Shown here: positions 56,539 to 64,000 of the stretch, one piece after another
Layout: each line of letters opens with the position of its first letter
How positions within the stretch are numbered: the first letter of the stretch is position 1
NCBI GenBank assembly: GCA_018669475.1
Contig: JABHCC010000163.1
Coordinates: forward strand, 1 to 64,000
Origin: Bacteroidota bacterium
Lineage (GTDB): Bacteria > Bacteroidota > Bacteroidia > Bacteroidales > UBA12481
DNA: 64,000 nucleotides
Direction: 5' to 3'
The notes under the pieces: model-generated
Told to the model about the DNA's origin: nothing
Database searches by the model: none
The model's input: the letters and a program-made list of their open reading frames with translations, nothing else
Made by a program: the position numbers and the translations under genes

Positions 56539-57574
56539 ATTTCTTGACCATTTTTCCGAAATCCTTATCTTTTTTCCGTCTTTCAGCAATAGTAGATTCA
56601 TAATGATCTTTTTCCCTTACCATCTTCAAGTAATTTTCATAGGACAACTTGTTAATATCTCCTCTTTCAATTGCTGCCACAACTGCACAGTCGATTTCTG
56701 AGGTATGTGTACAATCATTAAATCTGCAATTCTTTGATAGTTCCACTATTGTTTCAAATGTAGTTTCTAATCCGTCCGTAGAATCTGCAATACCTATCTC
56801 TCTCATTCCAGGATTATCTATTAAGATTCCACCATTTTCAAGAACCTGCAATTCACGATGACTAGTAACGTGCTTGCCTCTACTAGAACTTATACTAATG
56901 GCACTTGTTCTCATCAATTGTTTGCCTAAAAGGTTATTTAATAAAGTTGATTTTCCTACTCCTGATGAACCTAATAAACAATAGGTTTTACCGTTTTCTA
57001 TAATCTCTTTCAGTTTGTCAATTCCTTCTTGGGATTTATTACTTATAGCAAATATTGGTACTTCAATTATTCTTTCCCGAATGGGAGTAATCAATTTTAT
57101 TAATTCGACATCATTCACCAGGTCTATCTTGTTGAGAATGATAATTGGTTTTACGTTTGATTTGTTGCTAATAGTTAGATATCTTTCTATCCTGTTGATA
57201 CTGAAATCTCTATCAACAGCCTGTAGAATAAAGGCACTATCTATATTTGTTGCAATAATTTGCTTGTCATCTTGTTTTCCAACCGCTTGTCTTTCAATAA
57301 TAGTTTTTCTTGGGAAAACTTTATGAATAAGCACTTTATCGTCATCATATTCAGATATTGCAACCCAATCTCCAACGGCAGGAAAATCAGACCTATTATG
57401 CGCAGAAAATCTTAAATTCCCGATTATCTCCGCCTCATATTCTTTTTCAGTATTTTTTACAATGTATCTTTCTTTGTGTTCAGAAATAACTCGCCCCACT
57501 GCAAAAGAGTCAAGATTATGGTCTTTTCGGTAATTTTCCAATTCTACATTATATCCTAATTCTTCAAGTGTCAT
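56510..57574 (-). CDS. rsgA: Ribosome small-subunit GTPase RsgA
   Basis: 354 aa. The N-terminal OB-fold (about 25-95) contains AVGDWVAI. The GTPase is circularly permuted: G4 NKID at 148-151, then G1 GSSGVGKS at 202-209, then G3 DNPG at 253-256. The C-terminal zinc site is C283-RFND-C288-T-H290 and C296. RsgA checks the decoding centre during late 30S maturation and hydrolyses GTP on the subunit. It is complete, with a basic tail. Its ATG overlaps the stop of the upstream broken gene by 4 bp (ATGA). It sits inside a patch of gene remnants. Confidence 0.96.
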   Translation of the reverse strand: MTLEELGYNVELENYRKDHNLDSFAVGRVISEHKERYIVKNTEKEYEAEIIGNLRFSAHNRSDFPAVGDWVAISEYDDDKVLIHKVFPRKTIIERQAVGKQDDKQIIATNIDSAFILQAVDRDFSINRIERYLTISNKSNVKPIIILNKIDLVNDVELIKLITPIRERIIEVPIFAISNKSQEGIDKLKEIIENGKTYCLLGSSGVGKSTLLNNLLGKQLMRTSAISISSSRGKHVTSHRELQVLENGGILIDNPGMREIGIADSTDGLETTFETIVELSKNCRFNDCTHTSEIDCAVVAAIERGDINKLSYENYLKMVREKDHYESTIAERRKKDKDFGKMVKKYVKNKKQTR

Positions 57575-57811
57575 TTTCCTTCTCCTACATTAAGTACAAC
57601 TTTCCCCTGAGCATGACCTTCGCCTAAGTATTGCATCGCATCATTGGCCTGCTCAAGTGAATATCTCCTGTCAATGACCGGTGTGATCTTGCCATCCTCT
57701 ACGAGCTTTGTGATAAACTCCATATTCTCCAAACATATATCTGTAAGTGATCTGACCAGCATTTTATATCTGGTCAACAACAAAATCTACAAATCTTTTA
57801 TCTGATGACAT
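57571..57811 (-). pseudogene. TfoX-domain 5' fragment joined to MDR-dehydrogenase 3' fragment
   Basis: The minus strand opens at ATG 57811 with SSDKRFVDFVVDQI, then an in-frame TAA (57766-57764), and continues in the same frame as NAGQITYRYMFGEYGVY. This is the N-terminal motif of TfoX-like proteins. At about 57712-57735 the coding signal moves to another frame, FITKLVEDGKITPVIDRRYS through GKVVLNVGEG, the C-terminus of a zinc-type or quinone-oxidoreductase-like MDR protein. So the head of one gene is joined to the tail of another. The MDR stop overlaps the rsgA start. Confidence 0.75.
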
Positions 57812-57834
57812 AATTTTCTCTTTTGTCCCCCACA

Positions 57835-59685
57835 TCAAATTCCTTCAATCTGCAATTCAACATTTTCATTATGCAATTCTTCAGCACTCATTCTTTTAAG
57901 TAGAATATTCTTCCCAAGTACATCATCGTCGATTTTATTTCCTGAGATCTTTACATTTTTACAGGCTTCAAAAAGAAAATTGTATTTATGAAAATGCCAT
58001 GGTTCATAATCATAACTACGCGTAATTGTGTTGTTAATGAAACATAAACCATCAACGGATTTTGCATAAATAATTGGATAATCAGCGGGGTTAAATGTGT
58101 TATTCTCTATTCGGATATTCTGATGAAAGGGATGTAAGGAATCCGCTTTGGGAATCTCAGGATAGATGCTAATGATGGCATTGCAGAACTGATAGGAGGA
58201 TGAATTGCATGGCGTTCTGAACTCATTATTTCTGATCGTAATATCCTTAACCGCTCCACTCTCATACCAATAATTAGCATCACCAGCGATCAGAATAGCA
58301 GAACCACTTGTCTCAAATATATTGTTCTCTATCAACACTTTGCCAGGAGTTGATATTAAATATCCTCTTGCCCGGTTACTGCCCACAAAACAATTTGTGA
58401 TGGTAACATTGGGAGTCCAACTTAGATTCTCAAGTGAGTAGTCTGTGGATATATATTCCGGGATCTTATCCTGAAATTCCAGAACAAAGCTATTTTCATC
58501 TATGACCTCAAAACTCGAAACAATACCTATCCCTGTGGTACGCATATTACTCTTTTGCGTATACCCTACCGAATCTCCCTTTTGGGCCCAAATCAAACCC
58601 ATACTCATGGAGTGCGCATAATTACACTTGATAGAAGTATCACTTAATCTTTCAGCAACCGGAACAAATGTGCCGTGTATATTTATAGGATCATCCATCA
58701 ATCCCTGAGCATCACATTCATTTATGATAAGCTCACCTTTGCAACCCATAAAGTGCAGGCCGTCATCATGTCCGCTCAAATATCGATTCTTGTTCGGATT
58801 GGGAATCGAATGTACTCTTTGCAACTCCACATTTTCGCAGTATTGAGAAAGAATGCCCAGTCCGGATGTGTGATATACATTGATATTTTCAAGTTTGATG
58901 TCCCTGGAATGAAAAAGAAACATACCGGCATGATCACGAACATTATGTCTCATAATCCAGTAATTACCTATTCCCGGTGTTTTGCTAAAGTTTCCCTCCA
59001 TGAGAACCAGGCCAGGACCAAATTCAGAGTATTTCACATTTTTCAAATCTCCTCTAATACTCCCATGATCTCCTGTGAAAGCAGGAATAATATGCTCTTT
59101 ATTAAATTCAATTAGGTTTGATCCTCCTGATAGTCTCCATCTTGCCTCCCAGTCATCAGCCGCAAAGGTCAATCCGCCCTCCTGAACAGTATATGGGAAC
59201 TGTGAGGCATCAATCTTTACCAATATGTGCTTTGAATCAGCTTCAATAATTTCAGATTCTGCAGTCAAAGGATGTTCCCAATCAATATTTACATTTTTAA
59301 TGCTAATGTTTTCTGAATTATCCACGGTAAAAGGCTGGATATGTCCATGAAATATAAAATCAGATCCTTTAGCATCAATGGTAACATCCTTTCTGCCCTC
59401 TAGAAGAATCGCCAATCTTTTTGGATTTACATCATAGGTATTGGTTTCATAATAAGGCCTGAAATAATTTGAATCCGGATAAAAATCATACCTGCCTTTT
59501 GGAAAAATGATGCATATAGGCTCATCACTCAGTCCTTCGATAAGTTCATTAACAGAAGCAGTTATACTTTGTTTGGTATTGGCTTCAATTCCATACTCGC
59601 TGACATCAACTATTTTAATCGATTTTTCTGATTTACAGCCAATAAGAACGGCTATTACTGCTGTAATTAATAATAGGTTTTTCAT
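57835..59685 (-). CDS. GH110-like right-handed beta-helix lipoprotein
   Basis: 616 aa from ATG 59685, chosen because MKNLLLITAVIAVLIGC is a clear lipoprotein signal; an upstream start would add 19 non-signal residues. The core is a beta-helix with stacked N-x-I/N-x-F rungs (ENISIKNVNIDW, VTITNCFVGSN, ITIRNNEF, IRIENNTFNP, KISGNKI). HDDGLHFMGCKGELIINE followed by MDDPINIHGTFVPV matches the region of GH110 alpha-1,3-galactosidases that carries the catalytic Asp residues. GH110 removes alpha-1,3-galactose, including blood-group B type, with inversion. Family assignment is from motif recall. Confidence 0.8.
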   Translation of the reverse strand: MKNLLLITAVIAVLIGCKSEKSIKIVDVSEYGIEANTKQSITASVNELIEGLSDEPICIIFPKGRYDFYPDSNYFRPYYETNTYDVNPKRLAILLEGRKDVTIDAKGSDFIFHGHIQPFTVDNSENISIKNVNIDWEHPLTAESEIIEADSKHILVKIDASQFPYTVQEGGLTFAADDWEARWRLSGGSNLIEFNKEHIIPAFTGDHGSIRGDLKNVKYSEFGPGLVLMEGNFSKTPGIGNYWIMRHNVRDHAGMFLFHSRDIKLENINVYHTSGLGILSQYCENVELQRVHSIPNPNKNRYLSGHDDGLHFMGCKGELIINECDAQGLMDDPINIHGTFVPVAERLSDTSIKCNYAHSMSMGLIWAQKGDSVGYTQKSNMRTTGIGIVSSFEVIDENSFVLEFQDKIPEYISTDYSLENLSWTPNVTITNCFVGSNRARGYLISTPGKVLIENNIFETSGSAILIAGDANYWYESGAVKDITIRNNEFRTPCNSSSYQFCNAIISIYPEIPKADSLHPFHQNIRIENNTFNPADYPIIYAKSVDGLCFINNTITRSYDYEPWHFHKYNFLFEACKNVKISGNKIDDDVLGKNILLKRMSAEELHNENVELQIEGI

Positions 59686-59782
59686 AATGCTTGCCTTACA
59701 AATATTTACTTCTTGAATAGTTTCTGAAAAATCAGACTGCAAGTTAAACCTATTTAATAAAATCTTTGCTTACTAATTCAGT

Positions 59783-60022
59783 TCAATCATCACAAGGCAA
59801 TGAGTCAAATTCACTCCTCTTATTTTCGAACCACTCATTCATAGCATCAGGAGATTTCATAAGTTTTTGCATATCATTCATTGCCTTAAAATGATCCGCA
59901 TCTCCCTGCTGAAACATCTCCATACTATGCTTTTTGCTCAATTCAGCCATTTCATTAAAAGTGGGAGCATGAAACTCCATATCGCAAGCTCCGCCCAATT
60001 GTAAACAAGTCATTGTTTTCAT
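59783..60022 (-). CDS. DUF1059 small protein
   Basis: 79 aa. The start MKTMTCLQLGGACDMEFHAPTF is the DUF1059 signature with two conserved Cys. The rest is helical and ends NEWFENKRSEFDSLPCDD. No signal peptide is present, so it is cytoplasmic. The role of the family is unknown. It is separate from the GH110-like gene by 97 bp. Confidence 0.8.
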   Translation of the reverse strand: MKTMTCLQLGGACDMEFHAPTFNEMAELSKKHSMEMFQQGDADHFKAMNDMQKLMKSPDAMNEWFENKRSEFDSLPCDD

Positions 60023-60263
60023 AATTGTAATTTTTAATCAGTATCTATTCATTACACATAAAAAACACCATTGTTTATATTACTCCCCTGTGTACTGTTA
60101 TTGTCAATTTTTCTAGTAATTTTAATTTTCGATCTTTCAATTTCTTTAGAAATACTACTTCATACAGGAATCACATTTAACTTCAAAGAACGGCTAACTT
60201 TCACAGCTGCTATTTGCAAGAAAAAAACAGTAGGGTAATAGTTTAGTTATACGTTATAGTTTT

Positions 60264-62813
60264 ATGAAGAATCATTTATTCTTGCTGGCTTGCTTCATTG
60301 GCTTGTCCCTGTCTGGAAATTTATTGTCGCAAGAGGTTGAATTTGGAAAGGTTTCTGTGGATGTTTCTAATCGGATTCAAATTGAAATCGAATCATCTAC
60401 AGATTATTATTATGTATTGTATTGTCGTCCAGATTTACAAAGCAACAAGGAATGGATTGTGTCCATTACGCTGGGTCAGGATGGTCAAACTATTATATCA
60501 GAGCAGCTAAAAGCGTATCCTTCGGAGCATTATCGCATTGTCCAACACCCTGTTGGACAATCTATTGATCTCGATCAGGACGGCATATCGGATATTAACG
60601 AAATTCAAAATTTAGGACGATTAGGACCATTAAATCCTGCGGAAGAAATAGCTTTTAATGATGGTGTTGTTTCCATTCCTGATCGTGATATTTTCGAGCA
60701 GCTTTCATACAACGGTGAAGATATTAAGATCGATGTGCACCTGAAAAACCTGGAATTCGTCAAGTTTTTCTTCATTGATACACATACTGATAAGCCTAAG
60801 GTCTATTTTATGAATACTGAGACTCATAGAGCTCACAGGGCTTTTGCTCAGGCAGTAGGCATAAGAATGGCTGCAATGGGTTCTCCCGTTGCTGGACAAA
60901 TGCGAGGTGAGATTATTTACCATCCTAATGTTCTGGGACCTAATGGATTTAATGGTGTCTATCGTTTTGAGTTTGAACCAAATGATTCCTATTCTTTTGA
61001 AAAAGTGCAAATGGCCTATGAGATGCTCGCCGCCAATATGCCAATACTTCGAAATAATTTGGCCTATTACCCTATGCCAAACGCAGCTCTGCCCAGATAT
61101 CATTCTGAGAAACTATTGTATGATGCTTCCAGAGTTGCAGTTTTATTTGAAGAAGATATCTATGCGGATATTACCTATATAGCATTGAACCAGGCAGAGG
61201 GATATGGATTATTGCGACTAATGGATCTTGATGAACGGCCTCATTCCAGAGATGTGGTTATTTACGAAGCTCTACCTAATGAAATGCCTCGCACTGGTGG
61301 TATCATTACAACTGTTCCCCAAACCCCTCTTTCTCACGTAAATTTGAGGGCAATACAAGATAATGTCCCCAATGCCTATGTGAAGAATGCGCTGGATAAT
61401 CAAGCGATTAAAGACCTGATGGGGAAATATGTTTACTACAAAACTGATTCTGAAATTTTTGAAATCAGGGAGGCAACATTATCAGAGGTGGAAAATTGGT
61501 ATGTTAATCAGCGACCAACAGAATCGCAATATCCTGAGCGGGATTTGTCGTTAACGAATATTACCTCCTTGGATCAGGTGGATTTTGATGAATGGAAAAG
61601 CTTTGGAGTTAAGGCTGCCAATGTAGCTACAATGAGGAAATTTGGTTTTGAGGAAGGAGCAATACCTTACGGATTTGCGATCCCATTTTATTTCTATGAT
61701 GAGTTTATGAAATTTAATGGTTTCTATGATCATGTGGATGGTTTGCTCAGTAATCCTGATTTTCAAAATGATTATTCTGTTCAGGATAGTTTGTTACAGG
61801 AGCTACGTGATACAATTCGCGCAGCAGATATGCCCACATGGATGTGGGATGCCTTGAGTGAATTGCAAAGTTCCTTTCCTGATAGCACATCCCTCAGATG
61901 CAGATCAAGTACTAATAATGAAGATCTGCCTGGATTCAGTGGTGCGGGCTTATACAACTCAAAAACTCAACACCCTGAGGAGGGACATATTTCAAAATCT
62001 GTTAAACAGGTATTTGCCAGTTTATGGACTTTCAGGGCCTTCGATGAGCGGCAATTCTACCGAATAGAACATGCGACAACAGCAATGGGAATTTTGGTTC
62101 ATCCCAGTTATTCTGATGAATTAGCTAATGGAGTAGCTGTAACCACAGATCCTCTGTATTTTACAGAAGATACTTATTACCTCAATGTACAGATCGGGGA
62201 AGATTTGGTTACCAATCCTGATGCACTCTCGATTCCAGAAGAGGGCTTATTGTCCACAACAACAAGTGGTCAGGATGGATATACTATTGTGAGATTCTCT
62301 AATCTGGTGGAAAATGACGTACAGATTCTTGGGCTTAATCATCTTGATGAGCTGAGGGACAAAATGACCACCATTCGTCAAGAATTTCAAAATCTTTACG
62401 GTGTGGAATCTGGTGAAAACTTTGCCATGGAAATAGAATTTAAAATTACTGATGAGAATAATCTGGTCATCAAGCAAGCTCGTCCATGGGTGTTTAGCGC
62501 AGAAGGATCAGTCTCAGGAATGGAATCTGATAACACTCATATTCCAGAATCATTCCATATCAGTCAAAATCATCCCAATCCCTTTACCTCAAGCACTACC
62601 TTTTCATTTGATCTTTTTGAATCTGGTAATGTAAGCCTCAAAGTTTATAATCTTTTAGGATATGAGGTCAGTCATCTAATTGACAAAGCACTCCCTGCCG
62701 GATCATGGAGAATCCAATGGCACTCCCCCGAATTAGCTAAAGGACAGTATCTTGCTGAAATAGTTTTTAATGGAACCAGAAAAGTCATTAAAGTGTTAAA
62801 GGTTCAGCGTTGA
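60264..62813 (+). CDS. T9SS-secreted dikinase-like protein (phosphohistidine plus PPDK_N ATP-grasp)
   Basis: 849 aa with a signal peptide (about 1-22). A TSP3-like calcium loop DLDQDGISD sits near 102-110. Residues 130-340 have no recognised domain. Then TGGIITTVPQTPLSHVNLRA places His358 like the catalytic His of glucan water dikinase (SHVSVRAR). A PPDK_N ATP-grasp domain follows (about 440-745), with LRCRSSTNNEDLPGFSGAGL near 547-563 and EIEFKITDENNLVIKQARPW at the end, keeping the Gln of the QxRP motif. The last 80 residues are a T9SS type A sorting tail (HPNPFTSSTTFSF, KGQYLAEI). This order is the same as in glucan water dikinases. It is predicted to work outside the cell, where ATP is scarce, so its substrate is an open question. 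Confidence 0.82.
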   Translation: MKNHLFLLACFIGLSLSGNLLSQEVEFGKVSVDVSNRIQIEIESSTDYYYVLYCRPDLQSNKEWIVSITLGQDGQTIISEQLKAYPSEHYRIVQHPVGQSIDLDQDGISDINEIQNLGRLGPLNPAEEIAFNDGVVSIPDRDIFEQLSYNGEDIKIDVHLKNLEFVKFFFIDTHTDKPKVYFMNTETHRAHRAFAQAVGIRMAAMGSPVAGQMRGEIIYHPNVLGPNGFNGVYRFEFEPNDSYSFEKVQMAYEMLAANMPILRNNLAYYPMPNAALPRYHSEKLLYDASRVAVLFEEDIYADITYIALNQAEGYGLLRLMDLDERPHSRDVVIYEALPNEMPRTGGIITTVPQTPLSHVNLRAIQDNVPNAYVKNALDNQAIKDLMGKYVYYKTDSEIFEIREATLSEVENWYVNQRPTESQYPERDLSLTNITSLDQVDFDEWKSFGVKAANVATMRKFGFEEGAIPYGFAIPFYFYDEFMKFNGFYDHVDGLLSNPDFQNDYSVQDSLLQELRDTIRAADMPTWMWDALSELQSSFPDSTSLRCRSSTNNEDLPGFSGAGLYNSKTQHPEEGHISKSVKQVFASLWTFRAFDERQFYRIEHATTAMGILVHPSYSDELANGVAVTTDPLYFTEDTYYLNVQIGEDLVTNPDALSIPEEGLLSTTTSGQDGYTIVRFSNLVENDVQILGLNHLDELRDKMTTIRQEFQNLYGVESGENFAMEIEFKITDENNLVIKQARPWVFSAEGSVSGMESDNTHIPESFHISQNHPNPFTSSTTFSFDLFESGNVSLKVYNLLGYEVSHLIDKALPAGSWRIQWHSPELAKGQYLAEIVFNGTRKVIKVLKVQR

Positions 62814-62939
62814 TGGTGTGAAACAGATTGATGGCTGAAGCGAAGTGAAAGTCCCTACTTGTCTGGAGGTTACGGGTTTCGGGTTTCTAGTTTCAATAAA
62901 CAAAAATATCCTTTTTGGTCTCATGACATTAAGTGACTC

Positions 62940-64000
62940 CTATTTTAGAATCATTTTCCCGACAGAGCTGAATTTATCCATATTTAGAACATAAAAATAT
63001 ATTCCGGATGTCATTGTTTGATCATTGTCATCTTTACCATTCCACAATACTGTATGATCGCCAGGATATAATTCCTGATTTATAAGCCTTCGTACTCTTC
63101 GACCATTCATATTATAAATCGCCAACTCTGAAAGACCTCTCTCAGGGATTGAAAAAGATATAGTTGTAGAAGAACTGAAAGGATTGGGATAATTTCGAAC
63201 TTTCTTGAAATCTGTCAAATATTGCATTTTATCATTCGATGTATTAACCGGACGGGCGGCAGTGGCAATATAAGTATGTCTTTTCGATCGTTTTTCAATA
63301 TCGTGACCAGCATTATAAGCAAGAATATAACGATTGTAGACATCATCAACGACAAGAGTTGGTGTCCGTTGGAATCCCTGATCCGGTACTCCATCAGGAA
63401 ACTGTCCCGGGGCAATGATAGGATTATCGGGATGACCGATCCAGTTATCGCCCCAATCAGGAGACCAATAGTATGCGATGTGTCCGTATCCGGCATAATT
63501 CTGATTCGAAACCATTAGCACCATGTGAACACCGTTGGCAATGGTGTCGCCGGTAACATGAGCTTGCCAGGATCCCCGAAACGAAAATCCCCCTGGCCAG
63601 GGTAATGTCCATTGGTAGGCCGGATTCTCAGGATCTGAGGGATCCCAGGATGGGACAGGGTTCTTTACCCAATTTGTTTTCCCATCCTCACTGTCAGCGT
63701 ATGAAATTCTCCAGTTATAATAGGAGCCTGGTGTACTATTTAATCCACGATAGAAAAGACGTACTTTTCCTGAAGTTCCAAGATGTGGTACCCAAACAGG
63801 TGTCGGTTCTGACAGACCTCCTTTGATCGTTCCATTCTGATTCCATCCCTTCTCCCACCATAATTCTGCCTCCAGGATATTCTTATAATCCTGGACAAAC
63901 GGAATCCCAATCTCTGGTGCAGATTCACTTGAGGCTACCTGAATGGCTCCCTCCCATCCGGACAACCCATTCCATTCAGGATGCAGATATTTCGTGCCAG
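62940..64000 (-). CDS. T9SS-secreted five-bladed-propeller-like protein, 5' end beyond window
   Basis: The frame is open to the right edge (codons before 63965 continue as KYLHPEWNG), so the N-terminus is missing and a TTG at 63965 should not be taken as the start. The visible 353 residues begin with SGWEGAIQVASS, then LSEPTPVWVPH, VRLFYRG, WRISYADSEDG, HIAYYWSPDWGDNW, QRTPTLVVDDVYNRYILAY, a repeat pattern of GH43/GH117-like five-bladed propellers. The final 85 residues are a T9SS type A tail (RNYPNPFSSSTTISFSI, SGIYFYVLNM). No catalytic set can be fixed from this part. It is convergent with the dikinase-like gene. Confidence 0.75.
   Translation of the reverse strand, partial: GTKYLHPEWNGLSGWEGAIQVASSESAPEIGIPFVQDYKNILEAELWWEKGWNQNGTIKGGLSEPTPVWVPHLGTSGKVRLFYRGLNSTPGSYYNWRISYADSEDGKTNWVKNPVPSWDPSDPENPAYQWTLPWPGGFSFRGSWQAHVTGDTIANGVHMVLMVSNQNYAGYGHIAYYWSPDWGDNWIGHPDNPIIAPGQFPDGVPDQGFQRTPTLVVDDVYNRYILAYNAGHDIEKRSKRHTYIATAARPVNTSNDKMQYLTDFKKVRNYPNPFSSSTTISFSIPERGLSELAIYNMNGRRVRRLINQELYPGDHTVLWNGKDDNDQTMTSGIYFYVLNMDKFSSVGKMILK

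Noticed and set aside
62870..62892. GGGTTTC direct repeat between convergent T9SS genes as a mobile-element end
   Set aside because: Only two short copies, no transposase and no target duplication.
63965..64000. Start of the last gene at the TTG at 63965
   Set aside because: The same frame stays open to the window edge with sensible residues, so the gene continues upstream and this is not a start.
1..64000. CRISPR arrays, tRNA or rRNA genes, insertion sequences, prophage genes
   Set aside because: No regularly spaced repeats, cloverleaf-like sequences, transposase, integrase or phage structural genes were recognised on reading both strands; this was by eye and not a computed search.

Overview
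The window looks like the chromosome of a free-living, probably marine, member of the Bacteroidota. The signs are AT-rich DNA, type IX secretion (T9SS) C-terminal sorting tails on two secreted proteins, -7 boxes of the TAnnTTTG type, almost no Shine-Dalgarno sequences, many lipoproteins, and several families typical of the phylum (GH106, GH95, GH92, GH29, GH110, FISUMP, Y_Y_Y-type sensors). I see no rRNA, tRNA, CRISPR array, insertion sequence or prophage. The first gene (3' end beyond base 1) and the last gene (5' end beyond base 64000) are cut by the window edges.

Layout. 1-11.6 kb: a minus-strand run of polysaccharide-degradation genes (heparinase II/III-like lyase, GH106 rhamnosidase, SGNH esterase, a GH-D-like TIM-barrel enzyme, sulfatase, GH95-like enzyme). 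11.8-17.8 kb: a MacB/FtsX-type ABC exporter (permease and ATPase) divergent from an NtrC-type regulator and its kinase, with a symmetric sigma-54-like promoter region between them. 18-30 kb: a Y_Y_Y-type sensor kinase, two PQQ-like propellers, a GH95 fucosidase-type enzyme, a sulfatase and a class V PLP enzyme. 30-40.8 kb: a CotH-FISUMP chimera, two tandem Kelch proteins, an OmpR-type two-component pair, an AONS-like enzyme with a dipeptide epimerase, and an SGNH hydrolase. 41-51.6 kb: a large sortilin-like propeller, a zinc-protease/HhH/membrane fusion, two GH29 fucosidases and a DEAD-box helicase. 51.6-54.6 kb: a GH92 mannosidase. 54.8-57.8 kb: a patch dense in broken genes around an intact rsgA. 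57.8-64 kb: a GH110-like lipoprotein, a DUF1059 protein, a T9SS-exported dikinase-like protein and a T9SS-exported propeller.

How the genes fit together. The carbohydrate enzymes are exo-acting enzymes for fucose, rhamnose, mannose and galactose, plus sulfatases, esterases and a uronate lyase. They suit a complex sulfated algal or mucin-like glycan. No SusC/SusD transporter pair is present in these 64 kb, so this is not a canonical polysaccharide utilisation locus. Two further themes stand out. One is a secreted relative of glucan water dikinase. The other is a repeated pattern of deletion scars and chimeric genes: TfoX::MDR, CotH::FISUMP, a kinase with an excised ATPase core, and 3' tails of an M60-like protease, a thioredoxin-like protein and an unknown gene.
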